Shown here piece by piece: positions 1 through 9,430 of a stretch of 64,000 nucleotides of DNA. Source of the stretch: Synechococcus sp. BL107 (lineage in GTDB: Bacteria; Cyanobacteriota; Cyanobacteriia; PCC-6307; Cyanobiaceae); NCBI RefSeq assembly GCF_000153805.1, contig NZ_DS022298.1, forward strand, positions 858,756 to 922,755, given 5' to 3'. Each line of letters starts with the position of its first letter. The stretch's first letter is position 1. The notes beneath the pieces are model-generated. The model made no database searches. It was not told the origin of the DNA and was given only the letters and a program-made list of their open reading frames with translations. A program made the position numbers and the translations under genes.

Positions 1-606
1 GGATTCCAGGGGGGTGGTTTTCCTGGTGGAGGATTTCCAAGGGGAGCTCAGGCATCGCGTTCACCCGTGAATCTTGATGCGGAAGCCTCCGTTGGGGTTT
101 CATTTACGGAGGCCTACCGGGGTGGCGAGCGAACCTTGTCCGTGAATAACGAGCGGGTTCAGGTCCGAATCCCCGCTGGGGTTAAGAACGGATCGCGTCT
201 TCGTTTGAAGGGAAAGGGAAATTTGCAGCCTGGAACGGGTCGCCGCGGTGATCTTTACCTGAATCTTTCGATCAAGCCCCATGCGATTTGGCGCCTTGAT
301 GGTGATCAACTGCGTGCCGACCTTCCGGTCAGTTTTGATGAGTTGGCCTTGGGCGGGATGGTCACCGTGATGACCCCTGACGGTGAAGCTCAGGTATCGA
401 TTCCTCCTGGTACTCCGCCAGGGCGCAGTCTCCGACTCAAAAATAAGGGATGGCCTTTGAAAGCTGGCCGCGGCGATCTTCTGCTAACGCTCACCCTTGA
501 GCTGCCTGCATCGTGGAGTTCAGAGGAGCAGCAGCTGCTTGAACAACTTCGTGTTCAGCGTTCTTCGAATCCCCGCCACGACTGGTTACGAAGCGCCGCG
601 CTTTGA
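1..606 (+). CDS. DnaJ/CbpA-type co-chaperone, C-terminal part (cut by left edge)
   Basis: The reading frame is open from base 1, so the gene begins outside the window and no start is called. The first 20 or so codons are rich in Gly, Phe and Pro (GFQGGGFPGGGFPRG), the G/F linker that follows a J domain. Then come two beta-sandwich substrate-binding repeats typical of DnaJ C-terminal domains, with the usual motifs VRIPAGVKNGSRLRLKGKG and VSIPPGTPPGRSLRLKNKGW. There is no Cys-rich zinc finger between them, so this is a type II (CbpA/DnaJB-like) J protein that would deliver unfolded clients to DnaK. hemB follows 39 bp downstream on the same strand. Confidence 0.88.
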   Translation, partial: GFQGGGFPGGGFPRGAQASRSPVNLDAEASVGVSFTEAYRGGERTLSVNNERVQVRIPAGVKNGSRLRLKGKGNLQPGTGRRGDLYLNLSIKPHAIWRLDGDQLRADLPVSFDELALGGMVTVMTPDGEAQVSIPPGTPPGRSLRLKNKGWPLKAGRGDLLLTLTLELPASWSSEEQQLLEQLRVQRSSNPRHDWLRSAAL

Positions 607-645
607 GCAGCGGACCGTACGATCGCTGGTACCTCCCCGGGTCTG

Positions 646-1647
646 ATGGAGCTCACCTACCGCCCCCGTCGTTTGCGTCGTACGCCAGCTTTACGCGCCA
701 TGGTGCGAGAGCACAGCCTTTCAGCTGCAGACTTTATTTACCCCCTCTTTGTGCATGAGGGTGATGGGGTAGAGCCCATTGCTGCCATGCCTGGAGCTAG
801 TCGGTGGAGTCTGTCTGCTCTGATGGGCGAGGTTCAGCGCGCCTGGGATCTGGGTGTTCGTTGCATCGTGTTGTTCCCCAAGGTGTCTGAGGAACTCAAA
901 ACGGAAGATGGGGCGGAGTGTTTTAACGAAAACGGGTTAATTCCCCGTGCGATTCGTCAAATCAAAGCGGCTATCCCTCAGATGGCGATCATGACGGATG
1001 TTGCTTTGGACCCCTATTCCTGTGATGGGCACGACGGGATTGTGAGTGAGCACGGAGTTGTTCTCAATGATGAGACGATTGAACAGCTTTGTAAGCAGGC
1101 GGTAGTTCAAGCCCGAGCTGGTGCAGATCTCATTGGTCCTAGCGACATGATGGATGGCCGTGTTGGGGCCATCCGCGAAGCCCTCGATGATGAGGGATTT
1201 GAACATGTCGGCATCATTAGCTACACCGCTAAATATTCTTCGGCTTATTACGGCCCGTTCCGAGAGGCTCTGGATTCGGCGCCGCGATCTGATGGGTCAA
1301 AACCGATTCCGAAAAATAAAGACACCTACCAAATGGACCCAGCGAATGCTCGGGAGGCGATTACTGAAGCTCAGCTGGATGAGCAAGAAGGCGCCGATAT
1401 CATGATGGTGAAACCTGGCTTGGCTTATCTGGATATCATTCACCGTCTCCGTGAGGAATCAGAACTTCCCATCGCTGCATACAATGTAAGCGGCGAATAT
1501 TCAATGGTGAAGGCGGCTGCAGAGCGCGGCTGGATTGACGAAAAAGCTGTTGTTTTAGAAACTCTGCTGAGCTTTAAAAGAGCTGGAGCTGATTTAATTC
1601 TCACCTATCATGCTTGTGATGCCGCTGGTTGGCTTCGGGAAAGTTAG
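646..1647 (+). CDS. hemB: Delta-aminolevulinic acid dehydratase (porphobilinogen synthase)
   Basis: Condenses two 5-aminolevulinate molecules to porphobilinogen, the first common step to heme and chlorophyll. The 333 residues match the family length. Seen in the sequence: the Schiff-base lysine motif MMVKPGLAYLD near residue 255, the second active-site lysine in YTAKYSSAYYGPFREA near 205, and the metal loop TDVALDPYSCDGHDG near 120. That loop has Asp and Ala where zinc enzymes have a Cys triplet, so this is the magnesium-type enzyme expected in cyanobacteria and plants. The start follows a 39-bp gap after the DnaJ gene. Confidence 0.95.
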   Translation: MELTYRPRRLRRTPALRAMVREHSLSAADFIYPLFVHEGDGVEPIAAMPGASRWSLSALMGEVQRAWDLGVRCIVLFPKVSEELKTEDGAECFNENGLIPRAIRQIKAAIPQMAIMTDVALDPYSCDGHDGIVSEHGVVLNDETIEQLCKQAVVQARAGADLIGPSDMMDGRVGAIREALDDEGFEHVGIISYTAKYSSAYYGPFREALDSAPRSDGSKPIPKNKDTYQMDPANAREAITEAQLDEQEGADIMMVKPGLAYLDIIHRLREESELPIAAYNVSGEYSMVKAAAERGWIDEKAVVLETLLSFKRAGADLILTYHACDAAGWLRES

Positions 1648-1911
1648 TCTCTGGACTAATTGATTGTTGACAAGATCTATTGTTAGTAAATTTTAGTTAT
1701 CCTTTAATCTCTTGTATCTATGTCTTAGGGCTGGTAAATGGTGGGCAGGGTTATTTTTTTTGATGCTCTTTGATGAGTGACCTGCCGAGCTGAATTGTTG
1801 AATTCAATATTGAAGGCATAAAGGTGAGGGTTGGACGAGTGGGTTGGCGCGAAACGCTCGCTGGTTTGAGGTGATCTGCTCCACAATGGTGTTCTTCAGT
1901 CGCTCTGACGA

Positions 1912-2292
1912 ATGCCAACGGTTGATCGGCTCGGCCACGTCGCTATCCGCGTTGATGATGTGGAACGTGCCGTGACCTTTTACAAAGGGCTGGGCATGCG
2001 TCTGGTTTGGCAGGCGGACGATTGGTGCTACCTCGAGGCAGGTGACACTCGGGATGGCTTGGCACTGCTCGGACCGGGCTACAAGGCGGCAGGCCCCCAT
2101 TTCGCCTTTCATTTTCGCGATCGGGCTGACGTGGATGCCATTCATCATCGACTCAAGGCGCAAGGAGTCCATGTGGGTGCCGTGCACGACCATCGCGACG
2201 GCACTGCCTCCTTTTATTTGAAAGATCCCGACGGCAATTGGCTCGAAATGCTTTATGAACCCCCCGGTGGCATCCCTTCCAACTGCGACTGA
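1912..2292 (+). CDS. VOC-fold (glyoxalase/dioxygenase superfamily) protein
   Basis: A 126-residue single-unit vicinal-oxygen-chelate protein. The N-terminal strand LGHVAIRVDDVERAVTFYKGLGMRLV is the first beta-alpha-beta-beta-beta module, and the C-terminal DPDGNWLEMLYEP carries the usual Glu metal ligand; His10 of GHVAI would be another. Such proteins are metalloenzymes such as glyoxalase I, fosfomycin-resistance enzymes or dioxygenases. The substrate cannot be read from the sequence, and the usual full set of glyoxalase I ligands is not obvious. The long mutS2 frame overlaps its 3' end, so the two genes may be co-transcribed. Confidence 0.75.
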   Translation: MPTVDRLGHVAIRVDDVERAVTFYKGLGMRLVWQADDWCYLEAGDTRDGLALLGPGYKAAGPHFAFHFRDRADVDAIHHRLKAQGVHVGAVHDHRDGTASFYLKDPDGNWLEMLYEPPGGIPSNCD

Positions 2293-4699
2293 GACCGTGA
2301 GTCCCCCTAGTCACCATCAGGCCTTAAGTGAAACGCTTGAGCTTTTGGAGTGGCCTGTGGTGTGCGAGCACCTGGCAACCTTTGCAAGCACGCGCATGGG
2401 CCTCGAAGCGGCCCGGGCGACCCAGTTGCCCCATTCGCTTGCGGAGACGCTTCAGCGACAGGCCGAAACCGTTGAAATGGCGGTTTTGGACGATCTCACG
2501 GAAGGAGGGCTGAGTTTCCGAAGTGTGAATGATCTTCGGCCAGTTCTGCTGCGATGCCTCAAAGGTGGTGTGGCCTCAGGAGAAGAGTTGCTGGCGGTGG
2601 CTGGAACCCTTGCTGCGGCAAGAAAATTGCGTCGTCAAATCGACGATCCGGAGCTGCGTCCCGTCTGTACAGCTCTGATCGAAACGATGGTCACCCTGCC
2701 TGATCTAGAGCAGCGCTTGAAGTTTTCCCTGGAAGAAGGCGGTCGTGTTGCGGATCGGGCGAGCCCACCCTTGGCGGGCCTTCGACAGCAATGGCATGGC
2801 TTGCGCCAGGAGCGACGCGACAAGCTCCAAGAGCTCACGCGTCGTTACGCGTCATTTCTCCAAGACTCAGTCATCGCGCAACGTCATGGACGCCCTGTCC
2901 TCGCCGTTAAGGCAGGCGCTGTAGGTCAAGTGTCGGGCCAAGTTCACGACAGTTCGGCGTCTGGGAACACCGTTTTTATCGAGCCTCGCTCGGTGCTCAC
3001 GATGGGCAACAAGCTGGTCGATATCGAGGCTCGAATTCGAAAAGAGGAACAGCGCGTTCTCGCTGAGTTGAGTGACTTGGTTGCCCAGGACGAGCCAGTG
3101 CTGAACTCACTCGTTGAGATTCTGTTAGCCCTGGATTTGGCTTTGGCCCGGGGGCGTTACGGCCGTTGGCTCGGGGCTGTTCCCCCCAATCTTTCGGAAG
3201 ATCCTGAGGCTCCCTTCTTGCTGAGGGACTTGCGACATCCATTGCTCATTTGGCAGCACAAACGGTCCAGCGGTTCGCCGGTGGTGCCGATCAGTGTGGA
3301 TGTGTCCGCACAACTCCGCGTGGTTGCGATCACAGGCCCCAACACCGGCGGAAAAACTGTGAGCCTGAAGAGCCTTGGGTTAGCCGCACTCATGGCTCGT
3401 GCCGGGATGCTGCTCCCTTGTTCTGGGCAGCCGTCCTTGCCCTGGTGTCCCCAAGTCTTGGCCGATATCGGCGATGAGCAGTCGCTTCAGCAGAGCTTGT
3501 CCACATTTAGCGGACATATCAAACGTATTGGCAGGATCCTGCACGCACTTGAATCTGGTCCAGCGCCAGCCTTGGTGCTGTTGGATGAAGTGGGAGCAGG
3601 GACAGATCCAAGCGAAGGCACGGCTTTGGCTACAGCTCTACTGAAGGCATTGGCGGATCGTGCTCGACTCACGATCGCGACAACGCACTTTGGCGAGCTC
3701 AAGGCGCTCAAATACTCCGACGACCGTTTTGAAAACGCTTCGGTGGCCTTTAACGCCGAAACCCTGTCTCCGACTTATGAACTTCTCTGGGGAATCCCTG
3801 GGCGTAGCAATGCCTTAGCGATTGCGACGCGTTTAGGTCTTGATGCAGGGGTGCTGGATCAAGCGCAAGCCCTCTTGGCTCCGGCGGCGGAGGGTGAGGT
3901 GAACACGGTGATTCAAGGCCTTGAGGCGCAACGCCAGCGACAGCAAGCAGCGGCGGAAGATGCTGCAGCTCTTTTGGCTCGTACAGAGCTGTTGCATGAA
4001 GAGTTGCTTTTGCGCTGGCAGAAGCAAAAGCAGCAGACGGCATTGCATCAAGAACAAGGACGTCAGCGACTGGAACAGTCCATCCGTGAAGGACAGAACG
4101 AGGTGCGTTCGTTGATTCGACGGTTGCGGGACGACCGCGCTGATGGTGAAACGGCGCGTAAGGCCGGACAACGCCTTCGCAAACTGGAAGACCATCACCG
4201 TCCAACGAAGGAAAAGCGAGCACCGAAACCCGGCTGGCGACCTGAGGTCGGAGAACGCGTTCGGTTGCTGGCCTTGGCAAAGGCTGCAGAAGTATTGGCT
4301 ATCTCAGACGACGGTCTGCAGCTCACGGTGCGTTGCGGCGTGATGCGCAGCACTGTGGAACTCAATGCTGTTGAAAGCTTGGATGGACGGAAGGCGGAAC
4401 CACCTCCGGTTCCCGTTGTGAAGGTGCAAGCGCGCTCTGGATTGGGAGCAGGCGCTCAAGTTCGCACGAGCCGCAACACTTTGGATATTCGTGGGATGCG
4501 TGTGCACGAAGCTGAATCCACCGTTGAAGAACAGCTCCGGAATGCCAATGGACCGCTGTGGGTGATCCATGGAATCGGCACAGGCAAGCTGAAGCGTGGC
4601 CTGCGGGCGTGGCTCGATACGGTGCCCTATGTGGAGCGGGTCGTTGATGCTGAGCAGGGTGATGGGGGGCCTGGTTGCAGCGTTGTTTGGGTGCGTTGA
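2255..4699 (+). CDS. mutS2: MutS2-family ATPase/endonuclease
   Basis: MutS2 proteins lack the mismatch-recognition domain of MutS; they act on branched DNA to limit recombination, or rescue collided ribosomes, depending on the species. Seen here: clamp and lever helices in residues 1-330, Walker A TGPNTGGKTVSLKSLG near 360, Walker B LVLLDEVGAGTDPSEG near 440, a long Gln/Arg-rich coiled coil (about 540-650), and a C-terminal Smr nuclease domain starting LDIRGMRVHEAE and ending in the IHGIGTGKL motif. The ATG at 2255 overlaps the VOC gene by 38 bp. An in-frame GTG at 2297, just after the VOC stop, is an alternative that loses only 14 residues. Confidence 0.92.
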   Translation: MNPPVASLPTATETVSPPSHHQALSETLELLEWPVVCEHLATFASTRMGLEAARATQLPHSLAETLQRQAETVEMAVLDDLTEGGLSFRSVNDLRPVLLRCLKGGVASGEELLAVAGTLAAARKLRRQIDDPELRPVCTALIETMVTLPDLEQRLKFSLEEGGRVADRASPPLAGLRQQWHGLRQERRDKLQELTRRYASFLQDSVIAQRHGRPVLAVKAGAVGQVSGQVHDSSASGNTVFIEPRSVLTMGNKLVDIEARIRKEEQRVLAELSDLVAQDEPVLNSLVEILLALDLALARGRYGRWLGAVPPNLSEDPEAPFLLRDLRHPLLIWQHKRSSGSPVVPISVDVSAQLRVVAITGPNTGGKTVSLKSLGLAALMARAGMLLPCSGQPSLPWCPQVLADIGDEQSLQQSLSTFSGHIKRIGRILHALESGPAPALVLLDEVGAGTDPSEGTALATALLKALADRARLTIATTHFGELKALKYSDDRFENASVAFNAETLSPTYELLWGIPGRSNALAIATRLGLDAGVLDQAQALLAPAAEGEVNTVIQGLEAQRQRQQAAAEDAAALLARTELLHEELLLRWQKQKQQTALHQEQGRQRLEQSIREGQNEVRSLIRRLRDDRADGETARKAGQRLRKLEDHHRPTKEKRAPKPGWRPEVGERVRLLALAKAAEVLAISDDGLQLTVRCGVMRSTVELNAVESLDGRKAEPPPVPVVKVQARSGLGAGAQVRTSRNTLDIRGMRVHEAESTVEEQLRNANGPLWVIHGIGTGKLKRGLRAWLDTVPYVERVVDAEQGDGGPGCSVVWVR

Positions 4700-4708
4700 T
4701 CCCCTGGA

Positions 4709-5902
4709 TTAGATCGTGTCTGGCATGGCAACTGCGTTGCCGAGTCCATCAAACAACCTCCAACCGCGTGGATCTGGTGAGAGATGCACCATTTGTGTTG
4801 GTTGATAGAGGGGCTTGGGCGGCGTGCGCACCTGGATTAAGTGATCTCCTTCCAGCAGACGACAGGTGATGACCTGCTCGTTGCCCAGCACTTCGCAGTG
4901 GCTGACTTCTGCGGTCAAATTCCGGTTTGTTGCCGGAGCCAAGATCCAGCCCTCTGGCCTCAGCCCTGCGGTGAGCTGCTGTCCTTCAAGGCTGGAAAGA
5001 GCCTGAACTAAAGGTCCTTCAACGGGAAGCCGTCGATCCCCGAGTAGCAGGGTTGCGTTCGGCCCAACGCAAACCGGTAGAAGTGCCATCGGCGGACTCC
5101 CGATGAACTGCGCCACGAATAAATTGGATGGCCAGTTGTAAAGCTCCATCGGTGTTCCCAGTTGTTGGAGCTTGCCTGCGTTCAACACGGCAATCCGGTG
5201 GCCCATCGTCATCGCTTCCACTTGATCGTGGGTGACGTACACCGTGGTGGTGCCCAGGGCTCGTTGCAGTTCAACGATGCGGGTGCGTGTGCTGTTGCGG
5301 AGCTTGGCGTCGAGGTTGCTGAGCGGTTCATCCATCAGGAACACCGCAGGTTTTCGCGCCATGGCACGTCCCAAGGCGACGCGTTGTTTTTGGCCGCCGG
5401 ACAATTCCTTCGGCAACCGATCCAAGAGTGGCTCCAACTCGAGAGCCTTGGTCACCGTTTGGACTTGCTCAGTGATTTGTTGTTCTCGGCTCGAACGGAC
5501 TCTGAGTGCTGGTGGCCAGCCTCGCGTGGCACGACTGAATTGGTCCTGCAGTTGCTGCCATGGTGAGCGTGATTGGCTTCGGCGCAGCCCAAAACTCAGG
5601 TTGTCTCGCACGCTGAGGTGGGGATAGAGCGCATAGCTCTGGAACACCATGGCCACGTCGCGTTGCGCTGGTCGAACGCGGCTGACCGGTCGATCACCAA
5701 TCAGGATTTCACCGGAGCTGGGGCGATCTAAGCCAGCCAGTAAGCGCAGCAGTGTGCTTTTGCCACAGCCTGATGGCCCAACAAGAACCAAAAATTCCCC
5801 ATCTTTGATTGTTAGATCTAGTTTTCGCAACACCTCCACTGGTGCTTCGCCGCGTCGTCCGGGGTAGGTCTTACTGAGAGCTTCGAAACGGACGCCTGAC
5901 AA
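4709..5902 (-). CDS. ABC transporter ATP-binding protein, MalK/UgpC/GgtA type
   Basis: ATPase subunit of an importer for sugars or compatible solutes. Visible motifs are Walker A GPSGCGKSTLLRL, Q-loop VFQSYALYPHLSV, signature LSGGQKQRVALGRAMA, Walker B VFLMDEPLSNLD and the switch His in YVTHDQVEAM, followed by a C-terminal TOBE-like region of about 120 residues. About 45 extra residues (SQSRSPWQQL onward) lie between the Q-loop and the signature motif. The open frame runs upstream into obgE on the other strand. I place the start near a TTG at 5902, just before GVRFEALSKTYPG, because anything longer would overlap obgE; the exact start is uncertain. No permease or binding protein lies nearby, so this is a solitary ATPase. 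It ends 9 bp from the convergent mutS2 stop. Confidence 0.85.
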   Translation of the reverse strand: MSGVRFEALSKTYPGRRGEAPVEVLRKLDLTIKDGEFLVLVGPSGCGKSTLLRLLAGLDRPSSGEILIGDRPVSRVRPAQRDVAMVFQSYALYPHLSVRDNLSFGLRRSQSRSPWQQLQDQFSRATRGWPPALRVRSSREQQITEQVQTVTKALELEPLLDRLPKELSGGQKQRVALGRAMARKPAVFLMDEPLSNLDAKLRNSTRTRIVELQRALGTTTVYVTHDQVEAMTMGHRIAVLNAGKLQQLGTPMELYNWPSNLFVAQFIGSPPMALLPVCVGPNATLLLGDRRLPVEGPLVQALSSLEGQQLTAGLRPEGWILAPATNRNLTAEVSHCEVLGNEQVITCRLLEGDHLIQVRTPPKPLYQPTQMVHLSPDPRGWRLFDGLGNAVAMPDTI

Positions 5903-5938
5903 TCGATTGCTGCATCGGTCTGATCCTAAGGTTGTGGA

Positions 5939-6949
5939 TTGGATCCAAACAACGCTGCCGTGCAGTTCATCGATCAGGCGCGGATCTCCACACGCGGTGG
6001 CCGCGGCGGTGACGGTATCGCTGCATTCCGCAGAGAAAAGTACGTGCCCGCCGGAGGTCCCTCTGGGGGGGATGGTGGCCATGGGGGGCATGTGGTGTTG
6101 GAAGCCGACAGCAATCTGCAAACGTTGTTGGATTTCAAATACAAACGGTTGTTTGCTGCAGACGATGGAAAACGCGGTGGGCCGAATAAACGCACTGGCG
6201 TTTCAGGGCGTGAACTAGTGATCAAAGTTCCCTGTGGGACTGAAGTTCGGCACCTCACTACAGGCATTCTTTTGGGCGATCTCATTGAGCCCGGAACAAG
6301 GCTGGTGGCGGCCTTTGGGGGGCGTGGGGGCTTGGGAAATGCCCATTATTTGAGCAACCGCAATCGTGCACCCGAGAAATTTACGGAAGGGCGTGATGGT
6401 GAGGAGTGGCCGTTGCAGTTGGAGTTGAAGCTGCTTGCGGAGGTGGGAATTATTGGTTTGCCCAATGCTGGTAAAAGCACCTTGATTGCCGTGCTTTCGG
6501 CAGCTCGTCCAAAGATTGCCGACTACCCGTTCACTACTCTGATTCCCAATCTGGGAGTGGTGCGGCGTCCGAGCGGGGATGGCACCGTTTTTGCCGATAT
6601 TCCTGGCCTGATTGCTGGTGCAGCCCAAGGGGCTGGTCTGGGCCATGATTTTTTACGCCATATCGAAAGAACGCGCCTCTTGATTCATCTGGTCGATGCC
6701 GGATCTGAGGACCCGGTTGAGGATTTGCGCGTGGTGGAGCAGGAGCTCAAAGCCTACGGGCATGGATTGGTCGACCGGCCAAGACTCTTGGTGCTGAACA
6801 AGAAAGAACTGGTGCAAGAGTCTGATTTGCCAGATGTGTTGGCCAACTTGGAAAACGCCAGCGGACGAAATGTTTCATGCATATCTGCCGCCATGGGAAC
6901 GAATCTCAACGAGCTGCTTGACAATGTATGGAAAGAGCTTGGGGTGTAG
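5939..6949 (+). CDS. obgE: Obg-family GTPase (ObgE/CgtA)
   Basis: Ribosome-associated GTPase involved in 50S assembly and stress responses. The N-terminal 155 residues form the glycine-rich Obg domain ([18 protein letters not shown]). The G domain follows with G1 [10 protein letters not shown]3 [10 protein letters not shown]4 LNKKE and a G5-like SCISAA. The 336-residue length fits cyanobacterial Obg without a C-terminal TGS extension. Most family members begin close to VQFIDQA, so the GTG at 5960 may be the real start rather than the ATG at 5939, a difference of 7 residues. It is divergent from the ABC ATPase. Confidence 0.94.
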   Translation: MDPNNAAVQFIDQARISTRGGRGGDGIAAFRREKYVPAGGPSGGDGGHGGHVVLEADSNLQTLLDFKYKRLFAADDGKRGGPNKRTGVSGRELVIKVPCGTEVRHLTTGILLGDLIEPGTRLVAAFGGRGGLGNAHYLSNRNRAPEKFTEGRDGEEWPLQLELKLLAEVGIIGLPNAGKSTLIAVLSAARPKIADYPFTTLIPNLGVVRRPSGDGTVFADIPGLIAGAAQGAGLGHDFLRHIERTRLLIHLVDAGSEDPVEDLRVVEQELKAYGHGLVDRPRLLVLNKKELVQESDLPDVLANLENASGRNVSCISAAMGTNLNELLDNVWKELGV

Positions 6950-7120
6950 GTGCGTCTAGTTCTATCAAGCAAATGCGATTAAACATTATTATTTAGCCTT
7001 GAATTTTGTTGCTTATCTGTCTGATTGATTAAAGAAAAATCTTTAGCAATAATTTGCAAATGGGCTGAATTTTTTAAATTGATTGGATCAGGGAATGATA
7101 TGAGCGGTTTAAATCCATAA

Positions 7121-7152
7121 AAAATGCTGGTCGGTTTCCTGACCAGCATTTT
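7121..7152. terminator. Bidirectional terminator between obgE and cp12
   Basis: A perfect inverted repeat with 12-base arms (aaaatgctggtc and gaccagcatttt) around an 8-base loop. A/T tracts lie on both sides, so it can stop transcription from obgE on the plus strand and from cp12 on the minus strand. Confidence 0.8.
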
Positions 7153-7191
7153 CGAAATACGTGCTTGTGGAGTTGAAACCCCTGTGAACGA

Positions 7192-7410
7192 TCAATCGTC
7201 GTAAACCCGGCATTCGTCTGCATCAGGATTGGCGTCGCAATACAACTCGAGAGAGGTGGGGTCGTGCTTGTCCTCTGGGTTGTGCTCTTTGTACTCCTCA
7301 AGAGACTTCAGCTCTTCAGTGAGGTGGCGCTCCTTGGCTTGGTCTCCAGTGGCTTTCGCTGCTTCGAGTTCAGATTGATCCTTCTGAATGTGCTCGTCGA
7401 TGGATTTCAT
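7192..7410 (-). CDS. cp12: CP12-family protein with C-terminal Cys pair only
   Basis: CP12 is a small disordered protein that, when oxidised in the dark, docks GAPDH and phosphoribulokinase and switches off the Calvin cycle. The 72 residues have a charged helical N-terminal half and end in YCDANPDADECRVYDD, the hallmark C-terminal Cys-x7-8-Cys loop and acidic tail that inserts in the GAPDH active site. The N-terminal half contains no Cys, so the first disulphide of canonical CP12 is missing. Such variants are known in cyanobacteria. They should bind GAPDH, but the grip on phosphoribulokinase may be weaker or not redox-controlled. Confidence 0.85.
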   Translation of the reverse strand: MKSIDEHIQKDQSELEAAKATGDQAKERHLTEELKSLEEYKEHNPEDKHDPTSLELYCDANPDADECRVYDD

Positions 7411-7534
7411 GATGCCAGCCTTCTCTCCAACAAGTTTAAACCGACTTTCCCAAAATTATTTCGGGCTTTCTTGAAGCCATGACCTTTTGCTAGAGGCAGG
7501 TTTGGCCCCGGGTTGCATCGATGGAGCCAACCTC

Positions 7535-9430
7535 TCAAATAGCAAGCTCGCTGAGCTCGAGCCAGCGTTCTTCCGCTTGTTCAATGGTGCTAATAAGCTC
7601 TGCAAGTTCGAGGCTTCGTGCGGTCATGTCGTCACAGTGGCCGGAGATTTGCGCTTCTAGCGCTGAGCGCTGCTTCTCGAGTTGAGGCAATCTTGAATCC
7701 AGCTGTTCTAGTTCCTTTGTTTCCTTGAAGCTGCGACGTCGTGGCCCCTCCGATGGGGGCTTGCGGGGCTGACGTTCCTTGGTGGGTGTTGGTGCAAGGG
7801 TTTGCGTCCGTTCCAGTTGTTTTTGTTGCTCAAGGAATTCGCTGTAATTGCCCTCAAAACGCTTTAGACGGCCGTTTTCGAAACAAAACAGACGATCCAC
7901 GGTTCGATCCAAAAAATAGCGATCGTGGGAAACGACGATGACGCAGCCACGGAAGTCTTCTAGAAAATCTTCCAAAACGCTGAGTGTTTGCACGTCAAGG
8001 TCATTGGTGGGCTCATCAAGCAGCAGCACGTTGGGGGCTTGAACCAGCATTCGGCACAGGGTGAGTCGACGACGCTCTCCTCCCGAAAGCTTGCTTAGTG
8101 GGCTGTGTTGTTGTGCAGGGGGGAAAAGAAAGCGTTCTAGAAGTTGCGAGGCGGTGACCTGTTCCCCGCCTAAATCGATCCGGCTGGCCGCCTCTTCGAC
8201 AAATTCGATCACTTTTCTTTCCAGGCCTTTGCCTTGGTCAAAGGCATCGGTGTGTTGATCCAAATAGCCGATATGGATGGTTTCGCCAAGCCGCAAAGTT
8301 CCTTCCGTGGCTTGACGCCGTCCTGCAATCAAATCCAGCAGGGTGGATTTCCCGCTGCCGTTGGGTCCCAAAATTCCCACACGGTCTTCAGGGCTGAAGC
8401 TGTAGCTGAAGTCGTCGAGCAGGCGTAGGCCATCAGGGTGTCCATTCGCCGTCACCCCAAGAGCCTCCGCTTCGATGACTTGTTTGCCAATGCGGCGACT
8501 CACGCTCGCCATTTCGAGCTTGCCCTTGGCTTGGCTTGGTTTGTCTTCGCGCATCGCCTCGATGCGTTGAAGTCGTGCTCTTTGCTTGGTACTGCGAGCT
8601 TTGGGGCCCTGTCGAAGCCAGGCCAGTTCGCGTCGAAGAACTCCACGAAACTTGGCAGCTGAAGCTGCTTCGGAAGCATCTTCTTCGGCTTTGTGCTGCA
8701 AAAAGGTGCTGTAGTTGCCTTGATACGTTCGAGCCCGGCCCTGATCGACTTCCACCATTCGTCGGGTGACACGATCGAGCACGTAACGGTCGTGGGTGAC
8801 TAAAACGAGGGCACCCGGGTAACGATCCAACCAGCTCTGAAGCCACTCAATTGCAGCAGCATCGAGATGGTTAGTGGGTTCGTCTAGAAGCAGTACATCT
8901 GGGCAGGCCACCAGTGCTGAGGCCAATCCAACCCGTTTGCGATAGCCGCCAGAGAGATCTTCTACGGGACGTTGTAAGTCGCCAATTCCCAGTTTTTGCA
9001 GTACTTCTCGGCATTGCTGTTCGAGGCTCCAGGCATCCTCTTCATCCATCGTTTGGCTGAGTTCTCCCAGCTCTGACAGCAATGCTGTGTTGTCTGGTGC
9101 CGCGGCAACCGCGTCGCTAAGGGCGTTAAAGCGCAACAGCAGATCGCGTTTGGCCCCGCACCCTTCCAAGACTTGTTCGAGAACGGTGAGCCCAGGGGTG
9201 ATTCGACTCTCTTGCCCAACGAGTTCAACCCGTAGACGCGGAGAGCAGCGTCGTTCACCGTTCCCGAGCGGTTCGCTTCCCGCGAGAACTTTGAGCAAGG
9301 TGGATTTTCCGGCGCCGTTCGGACCGATCAACCCAAGGCGCTCTTTATCGCCGATATGAAGATTCAGATCGGCAAAGAGAGTTCGGATGCCGAAGTCTTT
9401 CGACGCACCCACCAAGCTGATCAAACTCAC
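7535..9430 (-). CDS. ABC-F family ATPase (Uup-like)
   Basis: A soluble tandem ABC protein of the ABC-F class, which binds the ribosomal E site or branched DNA rather than transporting solutes. Two ATPase cores are visible. The first has GPNGAGKST near residue 38, signature LSGGYRKRVGLA and Walker B VLLLDEPTNHLD. The second has GPNGSGKST near 355, signature LSGGERRRLTL and VLLLDEPTNDLD. Between them is the Arg-rich linker with LRRELAWLRQGPKARSTKQ. The last 90 residues are a charged coiled coil, as in Uup. It overlaps the upstream DUF2301 gene by 4 bases, so the two are probably translationally coupled. Confidence 0.93.
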   Translation of the reverse strand: MSLISLVGASKDFGIRTLFADLNLHIGDKERLGLIGPNGAGKSTLLKVLAGSEPLGNGERRCSPRLRVELVGQESRITPGLTVLEQVLEGCGAKRDLLLRFNALSDAVAAAPDNTALLSELGELSQTMDEEDAWSLEQQCREVLQKLGIGDLQRPVEDLSGGYRKRVGLASALVACPDVLLLDEPTNHLDAAAIEWLQSWLDRYPGALVLVTHDRYVLDRVTRRMVEVDQGRARTYQGNYSTFLQHKAEEDASEAASAAKFRGVLRRELAWLRQGPKARSTKQRARLQRIEAMREDKPSQAKGKLEMASVSRRIGKQVIEAEALGVTANGHPDGLRLLDDFSYSFSPEDRVGILGPNGSGKSTLLDLIAGRRQATEGTLRLGETIHIGYLDQHTDAFDQGKGLERKVIEFVEEAASRIDLGGEQVTASQLLERFLFPPAQQHSPLSKLSGGERRRLTLCRMLVQAPNVLLLDEPTNDLDVQTLSVLEDFLEDFRGCVIVVSHDRYFLDRTVDRLFCFENGRLKRFEGNYSEFLEQQKQLERTQTLAPTPTKERQPRKPPSEGPRRRSFKETKELEQLDSRLPQLEKQRSALEAQISGHCDDMTARSLELAELISTIEQAEERWLELSELAI

